Shown: piece by piece, positions 8,097 through 17,244 of the stretch
Layout of the letters: each line of letters starts with the position of its first letter
Position numbering within the stretch: the first letter of the stretch is position 1
From: Verrucomicrobiota bacterium
Lineage (GTDB): Bacteria > Verrucomicrobiota > Verrucomicrobiia > Chthoniobacterales > Terrimicrobiaceae
DNA length: 33,684 nt
Assembly (NCBI GenBank): GCA_026398275.1
Contig: JAPLTF010000056.1
Location: 1 to 33,684 of the forward strand
Reading direction: 5' to 3'
Made by a program: the position numbers and the translations under genes
Notes under the pieces: generated by a model
Database searches by the model: none
Seen by the model: only the letters and a program-made list of their open reading frames with translations
What the model was told of the DNA's origin: nothing

Positions 8097-9095
8097 TCAG
8101 CGGCGCAATCGGTCGAGGAAGAATCCGGAGGGGATCCATCCGCGCCTGGCGAGAGTGGAGAGAACTCCGGGCCAGCGCAGGATCACGGAATGGAGCAGGC
8201 AGGCGGTCCTCATTCGGGAGGCGAACCGCCGCGACTGGGCATGCCGGACCTCTTTGCAAACAGGATTCCAGCCGGCCTTCCCCGCGGCGTATTCCAGCAG
8301 GGCAGGCATTGCGGACTCGGCGGACTCGAAGGCCATGGTCATTCCATTTCCCGTGAAGGGGGGGATCATGTTTGCCGCATCGCCAACCGAACAGGGAGGG
8401 CCGGCCTGGCGTCCGGTTTCAAATCCGGCCACCGCGCAAAACGAATCCGGATCGGGGCGCGCCCGGGAGATCCTGTCCGCGAGCGAGGTGAGGCCGCCGG
8501 CCCGCAGGCACTGGAACAGAGCCTCGCGGCCGCCGATGCCTTTTTGCCTCCGGAACAATCCGCACACGTTGACCATACCATTTTCGATCCTGGCCAGCCC
8601 CGCGTATCCGTTTGTGCCGATGTGCATCTCCAGGTCCGCCGCAAGCCGGATATCGCGGACATGACATTTGACTCCGATCCATTTCCCTTCGGTGCGGACC
8701 CTTCCTGCCGCCCAGACCACGCCCTCCCCGGGAGGGATCCGGGAACCTGTCTTCAGGATGCCGCCGGATCTGACAAATTCGGCTTCGAGCCTGTGGTCGA
8801 GGACCCATCGGGAAATTCCCATGCCGCGCACCGGCACACTGGACAGCCGCCCGGCGGCATCAAACCAGCACGACGTCTCCAAATGGATCGCATCGTCGAG
8901 ACATTCGGCGATGCCGAGATTGGCCAGGGTCTTCTCCGTGACGCCGCTGATGAACTCGCCGCAGACACGGTGCCTCGGATATTGTCCCGCCTCGTGCAAG
9001 GTCACGCAGGCACCCCGGCGGAGCAGGGCGATGCCGAGCGACAAGCCGGCCAGCCCGCCGCCGGCAATCGTAACGGGATGGATCAGCCCCGCCAT
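8097..9095 (-). CDS. FAD-dependent oxidoreductase, geranylgeranyl-reductase-like
   Basis: A 332-residue flavoprotein. The Rossmann dinucleotide motif is at residues 8-18 (VTIAGGGLAGLSLG). The second FAD-contact motif is near residue 235 (SVGDAANMIPPFTGNGM), the GD-x-A-x-x-x-x-P-x-x-G-x-G hallmark of the GGR/UbiH-type family. HRVCGEFIS near 43 is the conserved cysteine-containing segment of the family. Its start overlaps the upstream methyltransferase by 13 nt, so the two are co-translated. In many bacteria this exact pair accompanies a type III polyketide synthase and tailors its alkylated aromatic products; no such synthase is in this window. The substrate is therefore unknown. Confidence 0.85.
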   Translation of the reverse strand: MAGLIHPVTIAGGGLAGLSLGIALLRRGACVTLHEAGQYPRHRVCGEFISGVTEKTLANLGIAECLDDAIHLETSCWFDAAGRLSSVPVRGMGISRWVLDHRLEAEFVRSGGILKTGSRIPPGEGVVWAAGRVRTEGKWIGVKCHVRDIRLAADLEMHIGTNGYAGLARIENGMVNVCGLFRRQKGIGGREALFQCLRAGGLTSLADRISRARPDPDSFCAVAGFETGRQAGPPCSVGDAANMIPPFTGNGMTMAFESAESAMPALLEYAAGKAGWNPVCKEVRHAQSRRFASRMRTACLLHSVILRWPGVLSTLARRGWIPSGFFLDRLRR

Positions 9096-9733
9096 GCTTT
9101 GAACCTCAGCGCGCCGGTGATCCGCGAAACTTCCGCAACCCCCCAGGAGGATTTTTCGAGGCCGAGCAGCCCGGCGAGCTCGCCGGGCCGAAACCCCGCG
9201 CGAATGCTCGCCGGCATGTCATGCCTTGTCACCTCCCCCACAAACGGATGCGCCAGCCGGGAAAGCCCGAGCGGCCACGATGCCCGCAGCGGCTCGGAAA
9301 ACAGGAGGACGCGGAAGCCCGCGAGCATGGCCCCAAGTGAACGCAGCGCCTCGTCGGAGAGGTGATGAAGGATCAAGTTCCCCGCCATAATGCCCCCGTC
9401 AGTTCCGGGGAGTGTCTGAAAAAAATCTCCGCTCCTCCATCGGACAGCGGAGTTCAAGCCGGTCGGCCGGTCTGCAAAATCCAGCCCGGTCACCGGGCAC
9501 TCCGGCATGGATGCCGCCAGTTTTCCGCAAAGCTCCCCCCCGCCCGCGCCCAGTTCGACAATCCCCCTGCCCGCATCGCGCCGGTGCTCAAGGGCCGCGC
9601 GGGCGATCCATCGCGACCCGCCCAGAAACCACTCCAGCCTCCGCAAGTCGCGACGGCTCCGCAGCGCCTCCGGATGGCCGGCATCCAGCGTGTCCAGAAT
9701 TTCCGGGGTGACGATGCGCGCGGATGGAAACAT
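9083..9733 (-). CDS. SAM-dependent methyltransferase
   Basis: A 216-residue class I methyltransferase. Motif I is GIVELGAGGGELCGKLA (about residues 57-73), followed by an acidic post-I residue in TGLDFADR and a motif IV region (GGIMAGNLILHHLSDEALRS) typical of small-molecule methyltransferases. It lies 11 nt after the SUMF1-domain gene and overlaps the FAD oxidoreductase by 13 nt, so it belongs to the same operon. Pairs of such a methyltransferase with a GGR-like oxidoreductase usually modify polyketide or quinone-like products. The true substrate cannot be told from the sequence. Confidence 0.82.
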   Translation of the reverse strand: MFPSARIVTPEILDTLDAGHPEALRSRRDLRRLEWFLGGSRWIARAALEHRRDAGRGIVELGAGGGELCGKLAASMPECPVTGLDFADRPTGLNSAVRWRSGDFFQTLPGTDGGIMAGNLILHHLSDEALRSLGAMLAGFRVLLFSEPLRASWPLGLSRLAHPFVGEVTRHDMPASIRAGFRPGELAGLLGLEKSSWGVAEVSRITGALRFKAWRG

Positions 9734-9744
9734 CCCGCAGCTCC

Positions 9745-10755
9745 TCAGGCTTTATACCAGGGATCTCCGACGGTTTGCGGCGCGAGCACAACCCTGATGC
9801 CGACGTTGTTGCGCCCTTTGTCAGGCTGGCACTTGTCCCGGCAGGAAGACCGGAGCAGTTCAGGGTCGTCGTTGAAGCACGAGGCGCCTCTCAGAACCCG
9901 GAAGTTGCTCCCTTTTTCATATTCATCCACACACCACTCCCAGACATTGCCCGAGAGGTCGTAGAGGCCGAATTTGTTCGGCGCAAAACTGCCGACGGGT
10001 GAGGTTTCCGGGAACTCATCGACCCCGAGCCGCGCATGGTAGTTGCCCGCTCCCGGAGGCGGCGGAAAATGTGCGCCCCAGGGAAATTCCTCGATGATTC
10101 CGCTGCGGCCTTTCGGGCTGGCAGCCTGCTCGTAGGGAAGCCCGACGGCTGCGCTCCACTCCTCGTCCTTGGGGATGCGGTATTGAAACCGCGGCGTGAT
10201 CAGCCCGAGCCAGATCTCCCGCTTGGTGAGCCATTCGCAGAACTGGTGCGCGTCAGCCCACGAGACATTGACAACCGGGTGGGTGGGGTCCTGCGGAAAA
10301 TCCACCGCAGGCATCACGGCTCCCGTCTCCGCGCAATACTGCCCGTAATCCCTGATGCGCAGGAGCCAGATGCAAAAAAGCGTTTTGCTGCGGGCGGTCG
10401 GCACAAACGGCATCCCCAGGCTGTTCAGAAAGGGATGCCCCAGCGCGGCCCGTCCGGGATTGTCCGTGTAGTCGCCTTCATTTTTCGACTCTTCCACAAC
10501 CGGCGGGGCGGGTGGCGGGGGCGCAGCAACCGGTTCCGGATCGTCCGGAGGGGCGGAGTCTGAGGGAGAGGTCCCCGAACTCGCAAACGCGGCCAGCAGG
10601 CGCTTGCGGTCCCCCAGCTTTCCGACGCCGACTTCCCTGAGATCGGAGTCTGTCAAAGTGGACAGCAGGGAATCGTCGATCTTCTCCTTGCGAAAAAGAG
10701 GATACAAGCCCTTCAGGCCGAGCTGGGCCAGCGTGAGTTCGAGCTTGGAAGCCAT
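9745..10755 (-). CDS. SAM (sterile alpha motif) - SUMF1/FGE-type fusion protein
   Basis: A 336-residue protein. Residues about 5-58 look like a sterile alpha motif (LGLKGLYPLFRKEKIDD, then LLSTLTDSDLREVGVGKLGD), a protein-protein interaction domain that is uncommon in bacteria. A proline-rich linker follows at about 60-90, then a SUMF1/formylglycine-generating-enzyme-like domain at about 105-325 with the hallmark GLYDLSGNVWEWCVD and a C-terminal GIRVV. In true formylglycine-generating enzymes two active-site cysteines are spaced C-x4-C; here the comparable segment reads SSCRDKC (C-x3-C), so oxidase activity is doubtful. No sulfatase gene is nearby. It lies in the leftward run between the ACT-domain gene and the methyltransferase. 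Confidence 0.85.
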   Translation of the reverse strand: MASKLELTLAQLGLKGLYPLFRKEKIDDSLLSTLTDSDLREVGVGKLGDRKRLLAAFASSGTSPSDSAPPDDPEPVAAPPPPAPPVVEESKNEGDYTDNPGRAALGHPFLNSLGMPFVPTARSKTLFCIWLLRIRDYGQYCAETGAVMPAVDFPQDPTHPVVNVSWADAHQFCEWLTKREIWLGLITPRFQYRIPKDEEWSAAVGLPYEQAASPKGRSGIIEEFPWGAHFPPPPGAGNYHARLGVDEFPETSPVGSFAPNKFGLYDLSGNVWEWCVDEYEKGSNFRVLRGASCFNDDPELLRSSCRDKCQPDKGRNNVGIRVVLAPQTVGDPWYKA

Positions 10756-10806
10756 TTTTCGAGCGCCTGCGGATTATTCCGAAGAATCCGGAGATGACAA
10801 GACGGG

Positions 10807-11223
10807 TTACAAGCCGAGAGCAGGATTGGAAAGGACCTTCAGGGCCTTTTTCACATCGCTCACGCGCAGGATCAGAAGACCTTTCTTGGCCGACGGCATC
10901 GAGGCGAGATACGCGTATTCGATGTTGACCCTCGTGGCGGAGAGCGCCTTTGCAATTTTGGAGAGCCCGCCCGGACGGTTGTCGTTCTCAATCATGATCA
11001 CATCGTTCTCGACGACCAGGGTTCCGTGCGACTCGAGGAGAGCGATCGCGCGGCGCGTGTCGCTGACCACCATCCTTACCACCGCGTGATCCACGGTGTC
11101 CGAAACGGTCAATCCATAGATGTTGATCTTGTCTTCGGCGAGGGCATCGCAAACCGCGGAAAGCGTTCCCGGCTTGTTGGCGATGAATATGGCGAGCTGT
11201 TCAACGATGCGGACGGATTTCAT
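10807..11223 (-). CDS. Tandem ACT-domain regulatory protein
   Basis: A 138-residue protein made of two ACT domains. The first (about 4-66) begins RIVEQLAIFIANKPGTLSAV. The second (about 72-136) contains ENDNRPGGLSKIAKALSA. Both show the ligand-binding turn motif (N-K/R-P-G-x-L) where ACT domains hold amino acids. Stand-alone tandem ACT proteins are usually sensors of amino-acid levels; no enzyme domain is attached here. It sits 51 nt upstream of the SUMF1-domain gene on the same strand and diverges from the rRNA methyltransferase gene by about 110 nt. Confidence 0.88.
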   Translation of the reverse strand: MKSVRIVEQLAIFIANKPGTLSAVCDALAEDKINIYGLTVSDTVDHAVVRMVVSDTRRAIALLESHGTLVVENDVIMIENDNRPGGLSKIAKALSATRVNIEYAYLASMPSAKKGLLILRVSDVKKALKVLSNPALGL

Positions 11224-11332
11224 AGGACCAAGCTTCGCACAGAGCGGGCCGGGAGTCGAAGGAATTTGCGGCGGCCCGCATTTTCCGCCAATCCGTCATT
11301 GAGCCCGCAGGTTCCTGCGCTAGCTTCAAGGC

Positions 11333-12391
11333 TTGGAAATATCGATATTCATTGAGAGCGTCGGGTTCGGCGGGGCGGGAGTCGGCAGGCTGCCGGACGG
11401 GCGGGTTTGTTTTGTGCCCCTCACCCTGCCGGGCGAGCGCGCGCTGGTCCGGGTCGTCCGGGAGAAAAAGTCGTTCCTCGAAGCCGGGCTGGTGAGGCTC
11501 ACGGAGGCATCGGCCGGGCGGGTGTCCCCGCGATGCCCGATTTTTGGAAAATGCGGCGGGTGCGCCTACCAGCACATCGCCTACCGGCGCCAGCTCGAGA
11601 TCAAGCGCGAGCAGGTGCGGGATCTCCTGGCAAGAATCGGCAAGATCGTGGATGCCGGCGTGCGGCCCATGCTCCCCTCGCCTTCCGAATGGGAATACCG
11701 GAACCGGATCTCCGTGCATGCCCAGGACGGGCGGGTCGGATTTTATGGGCGGAAATCCCACCGCATCGTCCCGGCCTCGCACTGCCCGATCGCCACCGCC
11801 CCGGTGAACGCGCAACTGGCGGAGCTCGCCGGAAATCCGCCAAGGGATGACCAGAGGATCACGCTGAGGGAAAGCTCGGACTACCATGGCTTCAGCCAGG
11901 TGAATCCAGGCGCGGCCGAGGTCCTCGCCTCCGCCGTATCAGAAATGCTTGAAAACGATCACGGGCTTCTCGTGGATGCGTATTGCGGCGCGGGGTTCTT
12001 CTCGAAAAAGCTCGTTGCCCGGTTCCAAAAAATCATCGGGATCGAATGGAGCGCGGGCGCCGTGCGGGCGGCAAAGGCGACGGCGTCGGAAAACGAATCC
12101 TATCTCGCGGGCGCGGTGGAGACCCATCTCGCGCAGGCCCTGGAATCCTCGCCTCCCGCCGAAACCGCGCTGCTGCTCGATCCTCCGGCCGAAGGGCTTT
12201 CCCCCGAGGTCATCGATCTCATCGGCCGCCGCCGCCCAGCAACGCTCGTGTATGTCTCCTGCGATCCCTCAACCCTCTCCCGCGATCTGAAGAAGCTGGC
12301 CGGATCGTATTCTGTTGAGTATGTCCAGCCGGTTGACCTGTTTCCGCAAACCGCCGAAATCGAATCGGCCGCAAAATTAAAACTCTTATGA
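11333..12391 (+). CDS. rlmD: RlmD/TrmA-family RNA (uracil-5-)-methyltransferase
   Basis: A 352-residue enzyme predicted to methylate C5 of a uridine, most likely in 23S rRNA. A TRAM-like beta-barrel opens the protein (residues 1-58). Four cysteines fit the 4Fe-4S site: C68, C74 and C77 (C-x5-C-x2-C in [10 protein letters not shown]), plus C151 in ASHCPIA. The SAM site is [14 protein letters not shown], and the catalytic cysteine is C310 in [13 protein letters not shown]. The only start in frame near the N-terminal domain is TTG at 11333. It is shorter than the 400-plus residues usual for the family, but all key motifs are present. The last 4 nt overlap the aldo/keto reductase gene. RlmD, RlmC and TrmA cannot be firmly separated by eye. 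Confidence 0.9.
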   Translation: MEISIFIESVGFGGAGVGRLPDGRVCFVPLTLPGERALVRVVREKKSFLEAGLVRLTEASAGRVSPRCPIFGKCGGCAYQHIAYRRQLEIKREQVRDLLARIGKIVDAGVRPMLPSPSEWEYRNRISVHAQDGRVGFYGRKSHRIVPASHCPIATAPVNAQLAELAGNPPRDDQRITLRESSDYHGFSQVNPGAAEVLASAVSEMLENDHGLLVDAYCGAGFFSKKLVARFQKIIGIEWSAGAVRAAKATASENESYLAGAVETHLAQALESSPPAETALLLDPPAEGLSPEVIDLIGRRRPATLVYVSCDPSTLSRDLKKLAGSYSVEYVQPVDLFPQTAEIESAAKLKLL

Positions 12392-13563
12392 TGCCACGAC
12401 GACGCTTCGGCCGCACCGGCCTCGACATGCCAGTCTTCACCTGCGGCGGGATGCGCTACCAGCATTCCTGGAAGGACGAGGAGGACGTGCCGGAGGCCAA
12501 GCAGAAAAACCTCGAGGATACGGTCCTCAAAGCGCTCGATGCCGGGATCAACCACATCGAGACAGCCCGCGGGTATGGCAGCTCGGAATACCAGCTCGGC
12601 AAAATCCTCCCCCGCCTTCCGCGTGAAAACCTCATCGTGCAGACAAAGGTCTCTCCGGAGTGCGACGGCGCGAAGTTCCGCGAAACGTTCGAGCGCTCGA
12701 TGTCCCTGCTGAAGCTCGACCACGTGGATCTTTTTTCCCTGCACGGGATCAACAACGAGGAGGTCCTCGCCTCCGCGCTCGCCCCCGGCGGCCCGCTGGC
12801 CGTCGCCCGCGAAATCCAGAGGGAAGGCCGCGCACGGTTCATCGGATTCTCCACCCACGGCGACTGCGAAATCATCTGCAAAACCATCGAGACCGGCGAG
12901 TTCGACTACGTGAACCTGCACTGGTATTGGGTGAACCGCTCGAACGGGCGCGCCCTCGAGGCCGCGCGCCGGCAGGACATGGGGATGTTCATCATCAGCC
13001 CGAACGACAAGGGCGGAAAGCTTTACGAGCCGCCCGCTAAGCTCAGCCGGCTCTGCGAACCGCTCAGCCCGATGGTCTTCAACAACCTGTTCTGCCTGCT
13101 GCGCCCGGACATCCACACCCTCTCGATCGGCGCGGCAAGGCCCTCCGATTTCGATGAGCACATCCGCTCGCTCACGTTCCTGCCGGATGCGGAAAAGCAT
13201 GTCGAGCAAATCGAAAATCGCCTGACATCGGAAATGGAACATGTCCTGGGGAAGGACTGGTGCCGGGACTGGGAAAAGGGAATTCCAAAGTGGCAGGGCT
13301 GCCCGGGAGAGATCAACATCTGGGAGATCCTCCGGCTCTGGAACTACGCGAAAGCGCTCGACATGGTGGAGTTTGGAAAGATGCGCTACAACCTCCTCGG
13401 GCAGGCCGGGCACTGGTTCCCGGGAAAAAATGCCGCCGACATTCCCGACCTGTCCTCCGCCTTGAAGGCAAGCCCGTTCCGCGACCGCATCCCCGGCATC
13501 CTCCGCGAGGCGCACGCCCTCCTCTTCGACAAGCCGGTCGAGCGGCTCAGCAAGTCGGACTAG
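12388..13563 (+). CDS. Aldo/keto reductase (COG1453-like)
   Basis: A 391-residue TIM-barrel oxidoreductase predicted to use NADPH. The start [20 protein letters not shown] is the family signature. The catalytic tetrad can be placed: Tyr in ARGYGSSE, Lys in LIVQTKVSP and His in LFSLHGIN, while the usual Asp is Glu (HIETARGYG). The C-terminal extension beyond about 300 contains [14 protein letters not shown], the helical tail seen in the larger COG1453-type members, some of which bind Fe-S clusters; here only a few cysteines remain. It overlaps the RNA methyltransferase by 4 nt (ATGA). The substrate is unknown. Confidence 0.9.
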   Translation: MMPRRRFGRTGLDMPVFTCGGMRYQHSWKDEEDVPEAKQKNLEDTVLKALDAGINHIETARGYGSSEYQLGKILPRLPRENLIVQTKVSPECDGAKFRETFERSMSLLKLDHVDLFSLHGINNEEVLASALAPGGPLAVAREIQREGRARFIGFSTHGDCEIICKTIETGEFDYVNLHWYWVNRSNGRALEAARRQDMGMFIISPNDKGGKLYEPPAKLSRLCEPLSPMVFNNLFCLLRPDIHTLSIGAARPSDFDEHIRSLTFLPDAEKHVEQIENRLTSEMEHVLGKDWCRDWEKGIPKWQGCPGEINIWEILRLWNYAKALDMVEFGKMRYNLLGQAGHWFPGKNAADIPDLSSALKASPFRDRIPGILREAHALLFDKPVERLSKSD

Positions 13564-13646
13564 GCCCGCGAACGTGCAGCTTCTCCATTTCCACGCGCCG
13601 CGCGGAAAATCGCCACCGTCCGCCATAAGAGCTTCCTTTAAACACC

Positions 13647-16310
13647 ATGTCGCCGACCAAACCACCTTCGAGATCATTCTCTCAGCGAGGTTCGCAGGCT
13701 GAAGGGTCTGCCGCCGCAGCCGCGGAATCTCAAAACAAGCTCATCGGCATCTGCGGAAAATCCTGCGGCGACGCCCTCGACGCTCTGGGCGCTGGCGCAG
13801 GCGGGCTTTCGCAGGATCAGGTGGAAAGGGCGCTGGAGGAATTCGGCCCCAACGACATCTCGCACCGGAGAAAGCTTGGGTTCTTCGGAGAAATTCTCGA
13901 GCGCTGCCGGAATCCGCTCGTCATCCAGCTGCTCATCATCTGCATCGTTTCCGTCTGCATGGGCGACCTCCGCTCGGCGACGGTTGTGGGGGCCATGCTC
14001 GTTCTGAGCGTGGGACTCGCCTACTTTCAGGAGCACCGATCCGGCCAGGCGGTCGAAAAACTGCGCGAGATGGTCCAGACCCAGTGCCTGGTGACGAGGG
14101 ACGGTGCCGAGTGCGAGATCCCGGCCTCCGAAATCGTCCCGGGCGACATCGTCACCCTCCAGGCCGGCGCGATCATCCCGGCAGACCTCCGCCTCATCGC
14201 CGCAAAAGATTTTTTTGTGAGCCAGTCGTCGCTGACCGGCGAGTCGATGCCGGTGGAAAAAAATTCCGAGCCTGCGGAGATTTCCGGGCGGGGAGTGATC
14301 GAGCTTCCCAACGCCTGCTTCCAGGGGAGCAATGTGTTGAGCGGGTCGGCGCGCGGCGTCGTGGTCAACACCGGGCTCCGCACCCAGTTCGGATCGATCT
14401 CCGAAAAGCTCTCGGGCTCCCGCGTCCAGACCAGCTTCGACCGCGGGATCGCGGGGTTCACGTGGCTGATGATCCGGTTCATGGTCGTCATGGTGAGCGT
14501 CGTCTTCCTCATCGTCGGCCTCACCAAGGGCAACTGGGCGGAAGCCTTGCTTTTTTCCCTCTCGGTGGCGGTGGGACTCACCCCGGAGATGCTGCCGATG
14601 ATCGTGGCGGTGAACCTCTCCAAGGGGGCCATGGCGATGTCCAAGAAGAAGGTCATCGTCAAGCGGCTCAACTCGATCCAGAACTTCGGCGCCATCGACA
14701 TCCTCTGCACGGACAAGACCGGCACGCTCACCCAGGACCGCGTCATCCTCGAAAAGCATGTGGATGTCACGAACCGCGAGAGCGACGACGTCCTCCGGTA
14801 TGCCTACATGAACAGCTATTACCAGACCGGTCTGAGGAACCTCCTCGACCGGTCGGTCCTGTCCCACTCCGACCTGGACGTCGACCGGGACTGCCGGAAA
14901 GTCGACGAGATCCCGTTCGACTTCCAACGCAAGCGGATGTCGGTCGTGGTGGATTACGAGAGCGACCATGTGCTGATCTGCAAGGGCGCGGTTGAGGATA
15001 TTTACAAGGCCTGCACCCACTACCAGGTCGATGACGAGATCCACGTCATGATCGACCTCATCAAGAGCGATCTCCTGGAGGAATACGAAGAGCTCAGCCG
15101 GGATGGATACCGCGTGCTGGGCATCGCCTACCGCGAGTTTCCGCAGACCAAGCAGGTGTTCTCGGTGGCCGACGAATGCGACCTGATCCTCCTCGGCTAC
15201 ATCGCGTTTCTCGACCCTCCGAAAGAGTCCGCCGCGAAGGCCATCGCCTCACTCAAACACTATGGCGTGGCCACAAAAATCCTCACCGGTGACAACGCGC
15301 TCGTCACGAAAAAGATCTGCAAGGACGTGGATCTGGAGTTCGGGGAGGTCATCTCCGGCGACCAGCTGATCGGCCTGGGCGAGGACGAGCTGGGGATCCT
15401 CGCGGAAAACAACAACGTCTTCGCCCGCCTCACCCCCTCGCAGAAGGAGAGCATCATCCTCGCGCTGCAGAAGCGCGGCCATGTGGTCGGCTACATGGGC
15501 GACGGCATCAACGACGCCCCCTCGATGCGCGTCTCCGACGTCGGGATCTCGGTCGATACCGCCGTGGATGTCGCCAAGGAATCCGCCGACATCATCCTGC
15601 TGGAAAAGAGCCTCATGGTCCTGGAGGACGGGATCATTGAAGGCCGGAAGGTCTTCGGGAACATCATCAAATACATCCGCATGGGCGCCAGCTCGAACTT
15701 CGGCAACATGTTCAGCGTCGTCGGCGGCAGCTACTTCCTGCCTTTTCTTCCGATGGCCCCGATTCAGGTCCTTGTGAACAACCTCCTCTACGACGCCTCG
15801 CAGGTCGGCATCCCATCGGACCACGTCGACCCGGAATATCTCCTCACCCCCAGGAAATGGAACATCGGCAACATCCAGCGCTTCATGATCCAGATCGGCC
15901 CGATCAGCTCGATCTTCGACTACGCCACGTTTTTCCTGATGCTCTACTTTTTCAACTGCATCCTCTTCTCGGCGGCCGGCACCAGCGCGGCGGACAAGGC
16001 GTATTACGAGCGGCTCTTCCACACCGGCTGGTTCGTCGAGTCGATCCTCACGCAGACGCTGATCGTGCATATCATCCGGACGCGAAAAATTCCGTTCTTC
16101 CAGAGCATCGCGAGCCCGTTTCTCCTCCTCACGACCGCTGTCGTGATGTCCATCGGTGCCTGGCTTCCCTACAGCCCGGTCGCCCACTACCTCGGCCTCG
16201 TTCCCCTGCCGGGGATTTACTGGCTTTGGATTCTCCTTTTCCTTGTCTGCTACTCGGTCCTCACCCACTTTGTGAAGGTCGCGTTCCACAAAAAGCACGG
16301 CATCGACTGA
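13647..16310 (+). CDS. mgtA: Magnesium-importing P-type ATPase MgtA
   Basis: An 887-residue P-type ATPase (type IIIB), close to the usual length of about 900. The cation-ATPase N domain is at about 40-110. The actuator TGES is at 197-200, the phosphorylation motif DKTGTLT starts at D356, and the hinge GDGINDAPS is at 618-626. Membrane helices near 100-150, 260-320 and 690-880 fit ten spans. The segment VNNLLYDASQVGIPSDHVDP near 715 is typical of Mg2+ importers. Known members take up Mg2+ at low external Mg2+. Only 83 nt separate it from the upstream gene, leaving no room for a Mg2+ riboswitch of the enteric type. The PTS EIIA-like gene starts 1 nt after its stop. It has a Ser/Ala-rich, probably cytosolic extension at 1-30. 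Confidence 0.96.
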   Translation: MSPTKPPSRSFSQRGSQAEGSAAAAAESQNKLIGICGKSCGDALDALGAGAGGLSQDQVERALEEFGPNDISHRRKLGFFGEILERCRNPLVIQLLIICIVSVCMGDLRSATVVGAMLVLSVGLAYFQEHRSGQAVEKLREMVQTQCLVTRDGAECEIPASEIVPGDIVTLQAGAIIPADLRLIAAKDFFVSQSSLTGESMPVEKNSEPAEISGRGVIELPNACFQGSNVLSGSARGVVVNTGLRTQFGSISEKLSGSRVQTSFDRGIAGFTWLMIRFMVVMVSVVFLIVGLTKGNWAEALLFSLSVAVGLTPEMLPMIVAVNLSKGAMAMSKKKVIVKRLNSIQNFGAIDILCTDKTGTLTQDRVILEKHVDVTNRESDDVLRYAYMNSYYQTGLRNLLDRSVLSHSDLDVDRDCRKVDEIPFDFQRKRMSVVVDYESDHVLICKGAVEDIYKACTHYQVDDEIHVMIDLIKSDLLEEYEELSRDGYRVLGIAYREFPQTKQVFSVADECDLILLGYIAFLDPPKESAAKAIASLKHYGVATKILTGDNALVTKKICKDVDLEFGEVISGDQLIGLGEDELGILAENNNVFARLTPSQKESIILALQKRGHVVGYMGDGINDAPSMRVSDVGISVDTAVDVAKESADIILLEKSLMVLEDGIIEGRKVFGNIIKYIRMGASSNFGNMFSVVGGSYFLPFLPMAPIQVLVNNLLYDASQVGIPSDHVDPEYLLTPRKWNIGNIQRFMIQIGPISSIFDYATFFLMLYFFNCILFSAAGTSAADKAYYERLFHTGWFVESILTQTLIVHIIRTRKIPFFQSIASPFLLLTTAVVMSIGAWLPYSPVAHYLGLVPLPGIYWLWILLFLVCYSVLTHFVKVAFHKKHGID

Positions 16311-16311
16311 T

Positions 16312-17112
16312 ATGAAAAGCCTCCTCCACGCCCTGAACGACGGCCGCCTCATCGAGCTGCCGGACAACGACAAAACCATGGCTCTGGAGTATCTGGCCGC
16401 CCTCCTCGAGGCGATTCCGGACATCCATTTCGGCGACGAGGGCATCGCCGAGCGGGTTCTTGCAAGGGAGCAGTCCTGCAATACCGGAATCGGCAAAGGC
16501 TGGGCCTGCCCGCACGCCCGGTTCTCGGGCGACGGCGACATCGTCTGCGCGGTCGGATGGAGCCCGGAGGGCATCGACTACGGCTCGCCGGATGGAATCC
16601 CGGTCCGGTTCATCGTGATGTATTTCGTCCCGGAGTCGCAGAAAAACTCCTACCTCAAGGAGATCTCCTCGCTGGCCAAAGCGATCTCCACCCTCCCCGC
16701 GCTTCAGAATCTCGAAGCCCTCACCGACCTCGCCGAAGCACGCCACCGCCTGCTGGATGCCGTCGGCATGGCCCTGGAATCAACGGCCCCGGATGCCCGC
16801 GCCCGCATGATCCGGCTCGAGACCCGCCACGCCCAGGCCGAAATCGAAGCGGCCCCTGCCCTGCCGCCCGGGCTCTCCGGGCTTTTTACTCCACTGAGCA
16901 TTATCTCGCTGCCCCCCTCGCAGTTCTTTGTCCTCAGCCAGAACGACTCGCTGGTCGAGGCGCTCGAAAAGCTGGGCGACCTGCCGGAAAAACTCCTTAA
17001 GGACGGCACGTTCACCCATGCGGACCTCCACGTCGTGCTCCGATCTTCGTCAAACTTCAAGCCGGACCGCATTGTCCATGACTGCATCTGCTATTCGCTG
17101 AAGCGGACATGA
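16312..17112 (+). CDS. PTS EIIA type-2 (PtsN/FruA-like) protein with extra C-terminal region
   Basis: A 266-residue protein. Residues about 5-145 match a fructose/nitrogen-type PTS EIIA domain. The phosphorylated histidine is H68 in NTGIGKGWACPHARF, the conserved TGIG-x-G-x-x-x-PHAR signature. The remaining 120 residues form a second region of unknown type containing FFVLSQNDSLVEALEKLG. The start codon follows the mgtA stop by 1 nt, so translation is coupled. EIIA-Ntr proteins are known to regulate ion transporters by direct binding that depends on phosphorylation, so control of MgtA is the natural inference. No sugar permease gene is nearby, which argues against sugar uptake. Confidence 0.85.
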   Translation: MKSLLHALNDGRLIELPDNDKTMALEYLAALLEAIPDIHFGDEGIAERVLAREQSCNTGIGKGWACPHARFSGDGDIVCAVGWSPEGIDYGSPDGIPVRFIVMYFVPESQKNSYLKEISSLAKAISTLPALQNLEALTDLAEARHRLLDAVGMALESTAPDARARMIRLETRHAQAEIEAAPALPPGLSGLFTPLSIISLPPSQFFVLSQNDSLVEALEKLGDLPEKLLKDGTFTHADLHVVLRSSSNFKPDRIVHDCICYSLKRT

Positions 17113-17244
17113 ATATCCCGCTTGAAAAAGCAAGGAACCAGGTAAGGACACTTTGCATGCAAGCAACGCTGACATCGAAGGGGCGAATCACCCTCCCGAT
17201 CAAGCCCGGATGCTCACACAGACCGGCGTGAATTTGCGGCGTAT

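Noticed and set aside
13564-13646. Possible Mg2+ riboswitch before mgtA
   Set aside because: Only 83 nt are available, with no strong conserved stem set. It is too short for known Mg2+ leader classes.
12100-13677. 525-codon leftward open frame
   Set aside because: Antisense to the aldo/keto reductase and the end of the RNA methyltransferase. It has no recognisable domain, and it would overlap three real genes.
13674-15044. 456-codon leftward open frame, and a 441-codon one at 15249-16574
   Set aside because: Both are antisense to mgtA, whose motifs (TGES, DKTGTLT, GDGIND) are all in the rightward frame. The leftward products are His/Asp/Arg-rich, typical GC-rich shadows.
17153-17162. TTGCATGCAA palindrome as an operator
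   Set aside because: A single 10-bp palindrome in a convergent gap with no promoter nearby. There is nothing to support regulation.
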